From JAGVPT01 sp963717445 (GTDB taxonomy: Bacteria; Bacteroidota; Ignavibacteria; UBA10030; UBA8401): a stretch of 64,000 bases of DNA. This document shows positions 44,558 to 54,484 of this stretch, piece after piece (position 1 is the stretch's first letter; each line of letters starts with the position of its first letter). A model generated the notes under the pieces. It was not told the origin of the DNA and ran no database searches. It was given only the letters and a program-made list of their open reading frames with translations. The stretch lies in contig OY970334.1 of assembly GCA_963717445.1 (NCBI GenBank), positions 1,426,001 to 1,490,000 on the forward strand, given 5' to 3'. The position numbers and the translations under genes are program-made.

Positions 44558-44681
44558 ACTTTTTTATCTTGAATACTCAAGGTAGCCCACTACCCAAATA
44601 AAGGTGCAAGCAATTAATGAACGAAGAAGGAATGATTAAAAACTGGCAAAAAAGCCCGATATTGGCAATGCATCAGTGTTG

Positions 44682-46532
44682 CTATTTGAGAAGCAACAAC
44701 TTCTTCACTAATTGATTCCCCTTGAATACTAAACGAGAGAAATAAATACCGCTGGAAAGGCTCGACGCATTGAATGTCGCCCGGTATGATTCTCCTGCCT
44801 TCATTTCTTCGTTTACTAGTGTTGCAACTTCCCTGCCCACCAGGTCAAAAATCCTGAGTGAAACGTATCCATCTTCCGGAATTGAGAACTCTATGACCGT
44901 GGTAGGGTTGAACGGGTTCGGGAAGTTTTGAAATAGATCGAACGATTTCGGAATAGTATTCGTGATTTGAGTTACGCCGGTTAAGGCGCCTTGGCCCGAA
45001 ACCGGGAACTTCGCAAGCTGAGACTGTGAATTGTTCAGGATATAGAGCGTATCATCGTACTGACGCATCGAGTCGGGCTGAAATAGCAGGTTCACTGCCA
45101 CCGTGTCTTTATTCGTTATAATCCTCTTTGGCGGAACTGCCGCGACTTGAAAGTACTTGGTGCGAGTATAAAGAGAGTCTACCTCAAGATAACTGACGGA
45201 GTTGTTTGTTATCGTAAACACTATTTGTTTGATGCTGTCCTTCATCGTCTCCCCAAAATTGAATGCTTGCGGGGTGATGTCGAAGATGGAGAATGGGGAA
45301 TTTCCCGAAAGGGGAACTTTGACCAGAGATGAATCTGAATTGTTTCTAATAAAGAGTGTGTCGACGAACGCTCCGACATTCTCAGCGAAAAACCTCACAA
45401 CAATATTCAGCGTGTCGGTTGTGATGGTCGCTTTTGTGATCAGGCTCTTAAAAGCTGGCGTCGAGGTGTATATTGAATCGATGACCAAGGGGTTCGGAGA
45501 CCCGTTAGTGACTTTTAGAGTGACGTCCATTGAGTCATTCACACCCACATTGTCGAAGGATAGCTTTTGAGCCGACAGAATTAGAGGAGTGATTGTGAGC
45601 GCCGTATCCCCCTCAGCAAGCCACAACGAGGCGTTGAGATGAAGATTGGCATGGTTTGCACCTATCTCCATCCAACCGACATACAATGAATTTCCCGGCG
45701 CACCAGTGCCATCGTCTGCCGGTGAGCTGTCTCCAATCAAGCATACTTTTCCCTTTCCAAACGAGGCGGTAGCAAACATAACGTTGGTCAGAGTTTGAGG
45801 ATATGATGATCTCCAAATAATTCCGCGCACTGTCGGATTGGCGGACGGGTTCAACGTTATTGTTGCACCATCGCTGTATTTCAGCTCCGAGACCGGACCT
45901 ACCGGTCCATGAAGGATCGGGTTTGTCGTATCCGGCAACACATTTGTCGTAGTCTCGGAATAATCAGTTGAATCTACCAGCATGCCGAACGGAAGCGACT
46001 GCACTGAATTGTTGCGCATAACATCGTTCCAAATCCTGACCGCATCCCAGCCGTTATTATTGCGATCTGCACCGGCGTGATCCGAAATCATGAATAGCCC
46101 TCCCCCGTTTTGTACAAACTGAACGATTGCAGTTTTTTCCGCTGCCGTGAAAGGAATGTTCGGTTCATCGACAATGTACACATCATAATTTTTCAAATCT
46201 TGTGGGTTTGACGAATCGCCATACGAAATGGGAGTGCCCGACGGCAACGTTTCGACATGATATCCCATTTTTACCAGCGCGATCCCCCACGAGGATAACG
46301 CTCCTGTCCAATATGTTTCCGGTGTTGCAGAGGTAACCGTAGATTCAGGGGGAGTCGGAAATCGTCCGGGCACATTATTGTCTTCATCGATAACCCAGTC
46401 TGCATTGCCGGCAGTTTCAGCTTTCGTCGCATCAAAAAGAAATTTTTTTTGTGCAAAAGCACTTCCCGAAAGGAAAATCGCAGCCGTAACAACGACCGTT
46501 ATACTCAAGAGACGAACATTGGAGTCTTTCAT
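44682..46532 (-). CDS. Secreted T9SS protein with GATase1-like and ASH/choice-of-anchor domains
   Basis: 616 residues with a signal peptide (1-27, S-A-F-A-Q). Residues 30-310 read like a class I glutamine amidotransferase-like/DUF4350 fold: a D-V-Y-I-V-D-E-P strand, then G-G-G-L-F-M-I-S-D-H and a late G-K-V-C-L-I-G-D-S. Two ASPM-SPD2-Hydin-type beta domains follow (about 325-410 and 425-510, each with F-x-x-V/E-G/T-x-x-x). The last ~80 residues are a T9SS type A sorting domain (N-F-P-N-P-F-N ... K-K-L-L-L-L-K). No catalytic Cys triad was identified, so the first domain may bind ligand only. Confidence 0.75.
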   Translation of the reverse strand: MKDSNVRLLSITVVVTAAIFLSGSAFAQKKFLFDATKAETAGNADWVIDEDNNVPGRFPTPPESTVTSATPETYWTGALSSWGIALVKMGYHVETLPSGTPISYGDSSNPQDLKNYDVYIVDEPNIPFTAAEKTAIVQFVQNGGGLFMISDHAGADRNNNGWDAVRIWNDVMRNNSVQSLPFGMLVDSTDYSETTTNVLPDTTNPILHGPVGPVSELKYSDGATITLNPSANPTVRGIIWRSSYPQTLTNVMFATASFGKGKVCLIGDSSPADDGTGAPGNSLYVGWMEIGANHANLHLNASLWLAEGDTALTITPLILSAQKLSFDNVGVNDSMDVTLKVTNGSPNPLVIDSIYTSTPAFKSLITKATITTDTLNIVVRFFAENVGAFVDTLFIRNNSDSSLVKVPLSGNSPFSIFDITPQAFNFGETMKDSIKQIVFTITNNSVSYLEVDSLYTRTKYFQVAAVPPKRIITNKDTVAVNLLFQPDSMRQYDDTLYILNNSQSQLAKFPVSGQGALTGVTQITNTIPKSFDLFQNFPNPFNPTTVIEFSIPEDGYVSLRIFDLVGREVATLVNEEMKAGESYRATFNASSLSSGIYFSRLVFKGNQLVKKLLLLK

Positions 46533-46578
46533 GAATTCAATGTAGCGAAAACCTTGCTAGGGTTCAATTTTTCCGGCA

Positions 46579-46675
46579 GTGCTCAAGTTTGGTAAGGTGA
46601 CGGGCATCTTACCGATTTACCTTACCAAATATTTTGCCATAACGTGATTTTTTGGAGTGAAGTGTCCGTCGCCTC
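46579..46675. repeat. 97-base dispersed palindromic repeat, copy 2 (inverted)
   Basis: Reverse-complement partner of 12905-13000 with scattered substitutions. The GGTAAGGTG...CATCTTACC hairpin keeps its stem through one G-T pair. It lies in the 343-base gap 46533-46875 between two divergent T9SS cargo genes; no gene is present there. Confidence 0.75.
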
Positions 46676-46875
46676 TCGCTGGAAAAATAAAACTGACCGC
46701 TATCATTTTCTCAGAAAGCCAATTGAATAAGTTTAAATGCAGAAGCTATCCTCGTCCTGCAGATCATTTGAGAAAAATTGCATCAGAGAGGCTGGAGAAT
46801 TCCAATCACAAAAAGACGAGAACTAGCGAGATTCTTCTTGTGTTGTATTGATTAACCTAACATCGAAGAATCGAT

Positions 46876-48795
46876 ATGAAGAAAGTTTCTCTCCGTCTGC
46901 TAGTTGCCCTAATACTTTCGGCTGCTTCGCAGACTTCGCTCGCTCAAATTCACTTTACTGCAGCTTTAGACGGCACTCAACAGACACCGGAGGTGACAAC
47001 GTCGGCTACGGGAACCGGTTCATTTGAGTTGAGCCAAGATTTCACCGAGCTTAGATACTTTGTGTCGTTTCAGGGAATGAACGCTGCGGGAGTCGCTGGA
47101 TCTCTTTATACCGGTAAGCCGGGAGTGAACGGCACCGTCGTCAAAACTCTTTCCATGCCGGCATCAACATCGGGAACGTTCAGCGGAGTCTGGAAGAGCA
47201 CCGATTCTGAACCGCTGACCGAGGCTCTTGCCGAGTCGCTTCTCACCGGGAGAATGTACATCGATTTGCGTGATTCACAAAATCCTACAGGAGAAATCCG
47301 CGGACAACTTGCGCTTGCCACTTCGCTCCACTTCGAAGCCGACTATGATGGCTTCCAAGAAAACCCTCCAGTTTCTGCCGCAGGAGCGGGGACAGGTGTA
47401 TTTGTTCTTAACCCAACCAGGACAGAAATAACCTACTGTGTGACGTACCACGGTCTTACCGGTCCTCTCACTTCGGGAGGAGAAATTCTGATTGGGGCAA
47501 TCGGAACAAACGGACCGGCTGTGCGAACCATTGCATCAGCGGGACAACCGGCGTCCGGCACAATTCATGGATCATGGAAGTCGACCGATAGCCAGCCGCT
47601 GACCGATGCACTTGTTGATTCGATTATCGCAGGTAAAATGTATTCAAATTTCTTTACCGCAGGGCATGGCGCGGGAGAAATCCGCGGGCAGCTCATGTTA
47701 AAAGGCGGCATAGGATTCGTCGCTTCACTCGATAGCTCTCAAGAAATTCCTCCGACGCTGATTGGCGCATCATGCACGGGTTCCTTCATCCTCAATGAAG
47801 CGCACGATCAGTTGACGTACGCCCTAACGTACATCGGACTTCCGGAGAGTACTTCTGCTCAAGGCCAAATTCGTGTGGGGTCGCCCGGGCAAACCGGCAA
47901 CGTTGTAAAAACTATTGTATCGAACGGCAATGCCTCGGAAGGAACTATTTCTGGAACATGGACAGCAGCAGATATGAACGAGGCATTCACGCCTGAATTG
48001 TTGGGATCGCTTCTCGCTGGAAATTTATATCTGGATTTTCATACAGCCGCAGACAGCGCAAGCGAAATACGGGGGCAGATCAACCTCGCTACCGGCATCG
48101 GCTTGAGCGCGCAATTGGCGGCGAATCAAGATGTTCCGCCCACGGTCGTAAGTAAAGGGAGCGGAACAGCGTCGGTGGTAGTCAACCCCGACAGGCAAAG
48201 CATTTCGTACAGCCTCACGTATTTAAACCTCACCGGCAATATTTCAGAAGCCGGCGGGCATTTCCACACGGGGGCAAAAGGAGTTAACGGACAACTCGTG
48301 AGAACGATCGTTCCCCCTAACGCGTGGGGCGCAGGGAGCGTGAACGGTGTATGGCAAATGTCCGATAGTAGTGCGGAACAACTTACGCCGGATATCGTCA
48401 ATTCGTTTGTCGATGAGGACGTGTATATCAACTTGCACACCGGGGCGTATATCGGCGGGGAAATTCGCGGCCAGGTCTCTTACGGTTCGGACGTGCTGAC
48501 ATTAGTACCTTCAATATCCTTGACGCCTCCTGAGGCATGCTGTCTCGACCAAAACTACCCCAACCCCTTCAATCCAACAACAACGATCGATTATACAATT
48601 CCACAAGCGAGTTTCGTTACACTTAAAGTATTTGACGTGTTAGGAAAATTGGTCGAGACGCTGGTCAATGAGCAAAAGCCTGCCGGCACGTACGGCGTGC
48701 ACTTTGATGCATCGCGTTTTTCGAGCGGTGTCTACTTCTTTAAGCTTCAAGCGGGCACTTTTAGCTCTATCAAAAAAATGGTGTTTGCAAAGTAA
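46876..48795 (+). CDS. Secreted protein with four CHRD domains and T9SS sorting domain
   Basis: 639 residues with a signal peptide (1-24, S-L-A-Q). Four tandem CHRD modules of about 125-135 residues begin at roughly 25, 155, 285 and 415. Each has Q-x-x-P-P/E-V near the start, a Y-x-L/V-x-Y/F-x-G-L strand, and an E-I-R-G-Q-L/I/V end. CHRD was defined in chordin and also occurs in bacterial surface proteins; its ligand in bacteria is unknown. A T9SS type A domain (about 555-639, N-Y-P-N-P-F-N-P-T-T ... K-K-M-V-F-A-K) closes it. Start ATG 46876. Confidence 0.88.
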   Translation: MKKVSLRLLVALILSAASQTSLAQIHFTAALDGTQQTPEVTTSATGTGSFELSQDFTELRYFVSFQGMNAAGVAGSLYTGKPGVNGTVVKTLSMPASTSGTFSGVWKSTDSEPLTEALAESLLTGRMYIDLRDSQNPTGEIRGQLALATSLHFEADYDGFQENPPVSAAGAGTGVFVLNPTRTEITYCVTYHGLTGPLTSGGEILIGAIGTNGPAVRTIASAGQPASGTIHGSWKSTDSQPLTDALVDSIIAGKMYSNFFTAGHGAGEIRGQLMLKGGIGFVASLDSSQEIPPTLIGASCTGSFILNEAHDQLTYALTYIGLPESTSAQGQIRVGSPGQTGNVVKTIVSNGNASEGTISGTWTAADMNEAFTPELLGSLLAGNLYLDFHTAADSASEIRGQINLATGIGLSAQLAANQDVPPTVVSKGSGTASVVVNPDRQSISYSLTYLNLTGNISEAGGHFHTGAKGVNGQLVRTIVPPNAWGAGSVNGVWQMSDSSAEQLTPDIVNSFVDEDVYINLHTGAYIGGEIRGQVSYGSDVLTLVPSISLTPPEACCLDQNYPNPFNPTTTIDYTIPQASFVTLKVFDVLGKLVETLVNEQKPAGTYGVHFDASRFSSGVYFFKLQAGTFSSIKKMVFAK

Positions 48796-48853
48796 AGCAA
48801 TATAGCTGGCCTTCACGCAGTGACTCATTTTGAATAATAGCCTTGAAGTCATC

Positions 48854-49360
48854 CTTCTTTCTCTGGCGCCAGAGAAAGAAGCAAAGAGAGCTTCTCAGAA
48901 TCGGAATGCTGGCGATGCTTTCCTGCACATAGCTAAGAGAAAACGGCTCCCGCTTGCCACCTGCACATGCCAGCCGTTTTCTCAACGCGCGCATCGCCCC
49001 CACCCCCACTGCCCCCGATTCCGAGGATACAACACATGCAGCTTTTGCAACATTAATCGAAATCGTCAGGTCTGTGGACGGGAAGGATTCAATCGAAGGG
49101 TTTCAATTTCGGCGCTTGACCATCAAACCAAAATATTCGACGCTCTCTTGCACCGAAATTCACGGCATGTGCGACTAGGATTGAATCCGTGTGTTACGAT
49201 TTCCCCAAAGGGGTCCTTTGGACGAGAGATTTCTCCCGCTTTAAAAACAAAAAAGGCGGGATGCCGTAAAGCGGCATTTGGTTCCTTTTCTCGCTTCTAT
49301 TAAGAATTTTAAAGAGCGGGATCCCGTACAGCGGGACTTTCTCGGAAAGAAAGTGACGTA
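48854..49360. repeat. ~0.5-kb hairpin-ended repeat, left copy
   Basis: It begins with a 28-base palindrome (CTTCTTTCTCTGG CG and its complement, 48854-48881) and ends near 49330-49355 with TTTCTCGGAAAGAAAG. Its reverse complement is at 58029-58485 with patchy but clear identity, for example around GATTTCCCCAAAGGGG and AATTTCGG. The whole gap 48796-49570 (775 bases) has no supported gene. Short frames over it encode G-F-N-R-R-V-S-I-S type peptides that come from the repeat. Confidence 0.8.
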
Positions 49361-49570
49361 CACTGACTCCAACAGACCTCAGACGCTCGTTTTTCTTTCT
49401 CAAAATGAGTCTCAACCAGCCTTCAACATTTCCTTCCACTAAGAATTCTATTAAACCAATAGCCTGTTGAGTGCGTCTAACATCCGTCGATTTACCGGCC
49501 TCCACCCACCATCAGCTTCCGAGTGCCAACCGCTTGCATTTTCATCGCATTAGAATAATAAATTCATAGG

Positions 49571-52018
49571 GTGCCTACATTGAGATTTACATCTAACCTC
49601 GGGCCAAAGATATTCTCGGGCCGCGCTGTGATGATGGCGCTTTTCTTTCTCAATTTTGACGGCACGTTGTTATCGGCGCACACAAGTTCCATCGCCGGCC
49701 AGGTTATCGACAATGATACCAAAGAACGATTGCCGTATGCGAGTGTGCTGGTTAAAGGGACAACCATCGGGACGGTGACGAATCTCCAGGGTTTTTTTCT
49801 TTTACAAGACATCCCGGATACGGTTTTTGTTATACAAGTTTCGTATATGGGATACACTCCGCGAGAGATATCGGTCGACCCTGCTGAAGAGAGTACTGGA
49901 ATAGTCATAACGCTCACGCAAAGTGCGATCAACGTGGAGGGAGTAACCGTTTCTGCCGAACAATCTAGTTTTATCAAGACAGAAAAAACTCCCGGGCTCA
50001 CGACCATATCTCCGACGCAAATCGCCACTTTGCCGAGTGTCGGTCAAGCCGATATATTCCGGTCGTTAGAATTGCTGCCCGGTATCAGCGGAACAGGCGA
50101 TGCTTCGTCCGATTTATATGTCCAAGGGGGAACGCCCGACGAGAATTTGATACTGTTTGATGGAATGACGGTATACCAGGTAGATCACTTCTTCGGGTTC
50201 TTCAGCGCCTTCAATCCGGATGCGATCAAAGATGTTCAACTTTATCAGGGCGGATTTCCGGCGAAGTATGGCGGAAGGCTCTCAAGCGTTATTGACATCG
50301 TAGGGAGAACGGGGGACCCCGACGAGCTTCACGGATCAGCAGGGCTGAGCCTCTTGAGCGCTAATGCGAGTTTGAACGGGCCGTTATTAGGGGGAACATT
50401 TTTTCTTGCTGCACGTCGTTCGTACAGCGATATTATTGCCAGCGGCGAATATAATACCATTTACAAACTACTCACCGGATCATCAGCGCCGACGGCTACC
50501 GGAGCAGGTGCAACATCCCGAGGATTTGGCAGGTTCGGCGGGGGCGGGGTTTCTGAACAGCAGACTCCAAGCTCCGATTTCTACGACCTCAACGCGAAGC
50601 TCACCTATAATCTTACGCCTCGCGCAATGTTATCCATCAGCTATTATGGCAGTGGAGATGATTACGACCTGACACAACAGGCTTCCACGCAGAACGTCGC
50701 CGGCTTCGGCTCTTTTGGACTTCCTTCAAATTCAAATAATACAAAGCAGGGAAATAACGGCGTGAGCGCGAACTATTTTTCGCAATGGGAAGACGATTTG
50801 TATTCGAATGTTATCGTTGCGTTTAATGACTACACGAGCAATTATACTTCGGCTCAAGGCACCACGAGGAGCAACGGTTCGCAATTCTCGACAGACGAAG
50901 CCAATCGAACCGATGATTTCAGCATCATCAACAATAACGATTGGAAATTGAGTTCGCCCCAGGACATCAGCTTCGGCTTCCAATTGTCGCAAACACGGGT
51001 AACGTACGGACTCTCGGGCAATCAGATAACCGGCGGAACGCAAAATTTATTGAATCTCAATCAACGTGCATGGGAGGACGCCGGCTACGTGCAGGACGAG
51101 TTGAGCTTTTGGAACACGCTCACACTGACAGGGGGCTTCCGCCTGGAGAATTACTCTTCAACAAATTCATTGTACGTTGAGCCGCGGCTTTCATCAACCT
51201 ACCAACTCACCGACAACTTTTCCCTGAAGGCGGCGTATGGAGTCTACCATCAGTTTGTCAACCGCATTGTCAATGAAGATGTAACGGAAGGGAGCCGTGA
51301 TTTCTGGGTTCTTGCAGATTCATCGATTCCGGCGAGCGGTGCCATCCACTATATTTTAGGCGGTACATGGCAAAACGACGGATATGTTTTCGACATCGAA
51401 GGGTTCTATAAAACCTTGAGCAACATCGCCGAATTCACCCAGCGCTTCCAACGAAACGAATTTGAGCCGTACACTTTTTTGGTGGGCGACGGACGAATAC
51501 AGGGAATCCAGGTGTTGCTCCAAAAAAAGGTCGGGGCATTCAACGGATGGATCAGCTACACGCTGGAAAAAGCCGAAAACCGTTTTGCCCAGCTGAATGA
51601 TGATCAGTACTTTCCGGCAGATAATGACCAGACTCATGAACTCAAGGTGATCGGAAATTATAGTCCGGGGGCCGATTGGAACATCGCGGCAACATTTATT
51701 TTTGCAACCGGAAAACCGTACACCGCTCCGATAAGTCAATACTCCCTGGTCCTGCTTGACAGCACAAAGTACAGTTATACGCATGTCAGCTCGGAAAATC
51801 AGTTCAGGTTGCCCGACTATCAACGTCTCGATATCAGCGTTTCAAAAAAATTTCGGTTTGAATCCTCTTCGCTCGATGTCGGGCTGTCGATATTCAATGT
51901 CTACAACCACACCAATATCTCTTACTACGAGTACAACGTAAACACCCAACCTATTGTGGTCACCGCAGTCACGGGATTGGGATTCTTGCCGTCAGTTTTT
52001 GTCGAATATAAGTTTTGA
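49571..52018 (+). CDS. TonB-dependent receptor with N-terminal carboxypeptidase-like domain
   Basis: 815 residues from GTG 49571; ATG at 49631 is an alternative start. After the signal region comes a CarboxypepD_reg-like beta domain (about 40-120, I-A-G-Q-V-I-D-N-D-T), then the plug domain (V-Q-G-G-T-P-D-E-N-L-I-L-F-D-G and G-F-P-A-K-Y-G-G-R-L-S-S). The rest is a 22-strand barrel ending V-F-V-E-Y-K-F. It imports or binds a ligand with energy from TonB. The DUF4249 lipoprotein gene follows by 10 bases, a standard FCB-group pair. Substrate unknown. Confidence 0.92.
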   Translation: MPTLRFTSNLGPKIFSGRAVMMALFFLNFDGTLLSAHTSSIAGQVIDNDTKERLPYASVLVKGTTIGTVTNLQGFFLLQDIPDTVFVIQVSYMGYTPREISVDPAEESTGIVITLTQSAINVEGVTVSAEQSSFIKTEKTPGLTTISPTQIATLPSVGQADIFRSLELLPGISGTGDASSDLYVQGGTPDENLILFDGMTVYQVDHFFGFFSAFNPDAIKDVQLYQGGFPAKYGGRLSSVIDIVGRTGDPDELHGSAGLSLLSANASLNGPLLGGTFFLAARRSYSDIIASGEYNTIYKLLTGSSAPTATGAGATSRGFGRFGGGGVSEQQTPSSDFYDLNAKLTYNLTPRAMLSISYYGSGDDYDLTQQASTQNVAGFGSFGLPSNSNNTKQGNNGVSANYFSQWEDDLYSNVIVAFNDYTSNYTSAQGTTRSNGSQFSTDEANRTDDFSIINNNDWKLSSPQDISFGFQLSQTRVTYGLSGNQITGGTQNLLNLNQRAWEDAGYVQDELSFWNTLTLTGGFRLENYSSTNSLYVEPRLSSTYQLTDNFSLKAAYGVYHQFVNRIVNEDVTEGSRDFWVLADSSIPASGAIHYILGGTWQNDGYVFDIEGFYKTLSNIAEFTQRFQRNEFEPYTFLVGDGRIQGIQVLLQKKVGAFNGWISYTLEKAENRFAQLNDDQYFPADNDQTHELKVIGNYSPGADWNIAATFIFATGKPYTAPISQYSLVLLDSTKYSYTHVSSENQFRLPDYQRLDISVSKKFRFESSSLDVGLSIFNVYNHTNISYYEYNVNTQPIVVTAVTGLGFLPSVFVEYKF

Positions 52019-52028
52019 GGTGAGACAA

Positions 52029-52862
52029 ATGAAGAAAGCTGTTTTGTCGCTGTGCGCCTTGCTCCTGCTCATCTTCGGTTGCCAAAGCAATCCGGTCATA
52101 CCGGAGTCAACTCAAATCGTGCTTCAAGCATATTTGTACGAAGGCCAGCCGATAAATGCGATCACCGTAATGCTGAGCAATCCTCTTTCAAGCCCCGACA
52201 CAGTCAATACTCCGGTATCGAATGCCACTGTCTTTCTCATCAAGAACGGAACGCAGTACCAATTAACTCCATCGCCGCAGAATGCGGGAAATTATTATTA
52301 TTCCGGCACAGATTTACAGGTGCAATCCGGTGATCAATTTGAAATCGAGGTAACGTACAACGGAACAACTGCCACGGCGGTGACTGTTGTGCCCGGCAAG
52401 CCGCTCGGATTGTCGTTGAACACCTCGACCGTCATATTCGCGGAAGATACAGTGACAACACGATTTGGCGGCGGCACGTTTGCGAGACTCACTACTTCGG
52501 ATTCCGTGATCATATCATGGAACAACCCCTCCCAGTTGCCGTACTATGTTGTTGTAGAAAGCAACGACTCGACGCGTCAGCCGCTGACTTCCGATAGTTT
52601 GGGAAATTTCAATTTCGCCAGGAGATTTGTTGCAGAACCGACAACAAACAACTACTACAGGGTGCCGCAGACCGATTTCAATTATACCGGCAAATACGAA
52701 ATTACTCTCTATCGTGTCAATCAGGAATATGTGAACCTTTATGCATCACGGCAACAAGATTCACGAAGCCTGAACGAGCCGCTGACGAATGTAAACAATG
52801 GCTTGGGAATTTTTACAGCATTCGCAAGCGATAGCACATTTGTCAATGTGGAATTGAATTAG
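52029..52862 (+). CDS. DUF4249-family lipoprotein, partner of the TonB receptor
   Basis: 277 residues from ATG 52029 with ribosome-binding site GAGGTGAG. A lipoprotein signal ends L-I-F-G-C at residue 18. The beta-rich body has V-L-Q-A-Y-L-Y-E-G and V-S-N-A-T-V-F-L, typical of DUF4249 proteins that sit beside TonB-dependent receptors in Bacteroidota. It probably acts as the surface or periplasmic ligand-handling partner. The usual N-x-x-N-P C-terminal part seems short. Confidence 0.82.
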   Translation: MKKAVLSLCALLLLIFGCQSNPVIPESTQIVLQAYLYEGQPINAITVMLSNPLSSPDTVNTPVSNATVFLIKNGTQYQLTPSPQNAGNYYYSGTDLQVQSGDQFEIEVTYNGTTATAVTVVPGKPLGLSLNTSTVIFAEDTVTTRFGGGTFARLTTSDSVIISWNNPSQLPYYVVVESNDSTRQPLTSDSLGNFNFARRFVAEPTTNNYYRVPQTDFNYTGKYEITLYRVNQEYVNLYASRQQDSRSLNEPLTNVNNGLGIFTAFASDSTFVNVELN

Positions 52863-52879
52863 CTCCACCGAACATTTAT

Positions 52880-53007
52880 AAATTGAGACATCTGAAAAAT
52901 CGTCTCTCGCCAAGCCGCCAAGGCGCAAGAACTTGATTTTTGAATCATTTTGTAACTTTGCGTCTTTGCGCGAGCCATATTTTTGGAATTATTCAGAAGC
53001 CTCAAAT
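52880..53007. repeat. 128-bp MITE, copy 2
   Basis: Same length and TIRs as 38205-38332, with the inner palindromic part in the opposite orientation (CTCTCGCCAAGCCGCC then CTTTGCGTCTTTGCG). It occupies part of the 322-base gap 52863-53184, otherwise AT-rich with no gene. Confidence 0.75.
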
Positions 53008-53184
53008 TCCGAGCAACCGCGGCTTGCTGTTGTCCCTTCTTTTATTTCACCTCTCTTGATTTTCAAAAGAAACAACTGCTTTCGATTTCAACTTGCCAAT
53101 GCCTCTAAAAATTGATTACCTTGGCATTTACAAATAAACCCGGAGTAAATTAGCATTTGAGCAATTGCTATTTGTGATAATGAT

Positions 53185-54459
53185 ATGAAAACGCGAACTT
53201 TCCTTTTTGTTGTGTGCCTCTCTTTTTTTGCCATTGACAATTCACAAGCCCAAAATAGCTGGCGACCTTTCAGCAATGATAGTCCATGGAATACAAAAAT
53301 TCCCCCCCATGCTGCAATTGATTCCCAATCCAGCCGATTTATTGATAGCCTGAGCAAAGGAAGTTTTTTTGTAAACATCGATGACTGGTCGGTACCAGTG
53401 TATTATATCGATTCCGATACTGTCCCCAAGGTCAATGTCATCAATTCGCGCCCCGGTATTTATGGAAAGGGGTTCGTCGAGCCGAATCATATTCCAATCC
53501 TACCCAATTTTGTTGCATCGCCCCCGGTGGGAGATTTCAGCGATAATCATCTTTGCGTTCTCGATACTTCGAAAATGATTGAATGGGACATGTGGGCAGC
53601 CCGCAAGAACAAAGAAGGAGTTTGGACTACCGGGCTAGGCGCAGTAACCGATTTACGAAGCTCGGGAGTCGAAATACCTTGGTTCGATCAGGTGAATCAG
53701 TTTGACTCTCATCGATCCCGTGCGGGGGGATTCCCATTGATCGCGGGACTGATACGTCCCGAAGAAATAAAAAACGGTACGATCGACCATGCACTTGTTT
53801 TCGCATACCAGCGAGGCCGTTCAGAATTTTTTATTCCCCCGGCAAGCACGGCGCAAGCGACAATGATGGAAATGAACAACCGAGTCGGCATTCCAATGGG
53901 GGGAAGAATTCAGCTCGACCCGTCGATCGATGTTGATACGTTGAACCTCACCCACGCTTGCAAAATCATCGCGAAAGCGCTGCAGGAATATGGAGCGTAT
54001 AACGGCGACTATGCCGGTGCTACGGTTCTTTACGCCGACAATTCTCCCTCTGCATTGAAACAATGGAAAGGAGTGCTTCAAAAATTTGACCTCCTCGCCA
54101 CTTTTACTCCTGCATTTGTAAGAAAATATTTTCGAGCGATTGCGATGGGAAATCTCTTGCCGGGGCAAAATCTGAAGGATGGACAAATCGGGTTTGTCGA
54201 TTTTACGTTTCCCGGTGTTTTGAATGTCTCGATCGATTGGCTGGACACGAGCATCGTTTGTGTCGCCGACTCCTCTGTCGATCTTGCCGATATTACGCCG
54301 GTTTTCAAGACAGCGGGAAAAAACTCTTCTGTCTATATAGAAGGTGTGAAACAGGAAAGCGGAAAATCTCTCGTCAGGTTCAATAGCGATGCGATTTACA
54401 GAATCGACGTTCCCGGCGTCGGGGATAAATATTGGACAGTGAAAGTCAGAAAAATATAG
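53185..54459 (+). CDS. Exported protein of unknown function (S-P-W-N motif)
   Basis: 424 residues with a signal peptide (1-23, S-Q-A-Q). The mature protein opens W-R-P-F-S-N-D-S-P-W-N-T and has regular aromatic/Gly blocks: W-D-M-W-A-A-R, G-A-V-T-D-L-R-S-S-G, R-A-G-G-F-P-L-I-A-G-L-I-R-P-E-E-I and D-H-A-L-V-F-A-Y. The last pair resembles segments in large secreted actinobacterial proteins of unknown role, possibly carbohydrate-active. A beta-strand domain forms the last ~60 residues. It has no sorting domain. It converges on the cytochrome operon with a 25-base gap. Confidence 0.65.
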   Translation: MKTRTFLFVVCLSFFAIDNSQAQNSWRPFSNDSPWNTKIPPHAAIDSQSSRFIDSLSKGSFFVNIDDWSVPVYYIDSDTVPKVNVINSRPGIYGKGFVEPNHIPILPNFVASPPVGDFSDNHLCVLDTSKMIEWDMWAARKNKEGVWTTGLGAVTDLRSSGVEIPWFDQVNQFDSHRSRAGGFPLIAGLIRPEEIKNGTIDHALVFAYQRGRSEFFIPPASTAQATMMEMNNRVGIPMGGRIQLDPSIDVDTLNLTHACKIIAKALQEYGAYNGDYAGATVLYADNSPSALKQWKGVLQKFDLLATFTPAFVRKYFRAIAMGNLLPGQNLKDGQIGFVDFTFPGVLNVSIDWLDTSIVCVADSSVDLADITPVFKTAGKNSSVYIEGVKQESGKSLVRFNSDAIYRIDVPGVGDKYWTVKVRKI

Positions 54460-54484
54460 AAACGCGGCCCTACAACCGGCGGGG

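Noticed and set aside
48830..49303. 157-codon frame and overlapping short frames in the 48.8-49.5 kb gap
   Set aside because: They run through the 0.5-kb repeat, and the inverted copy at 58.0-58.5 kb gives similar broken frames. They are products of the repeat.
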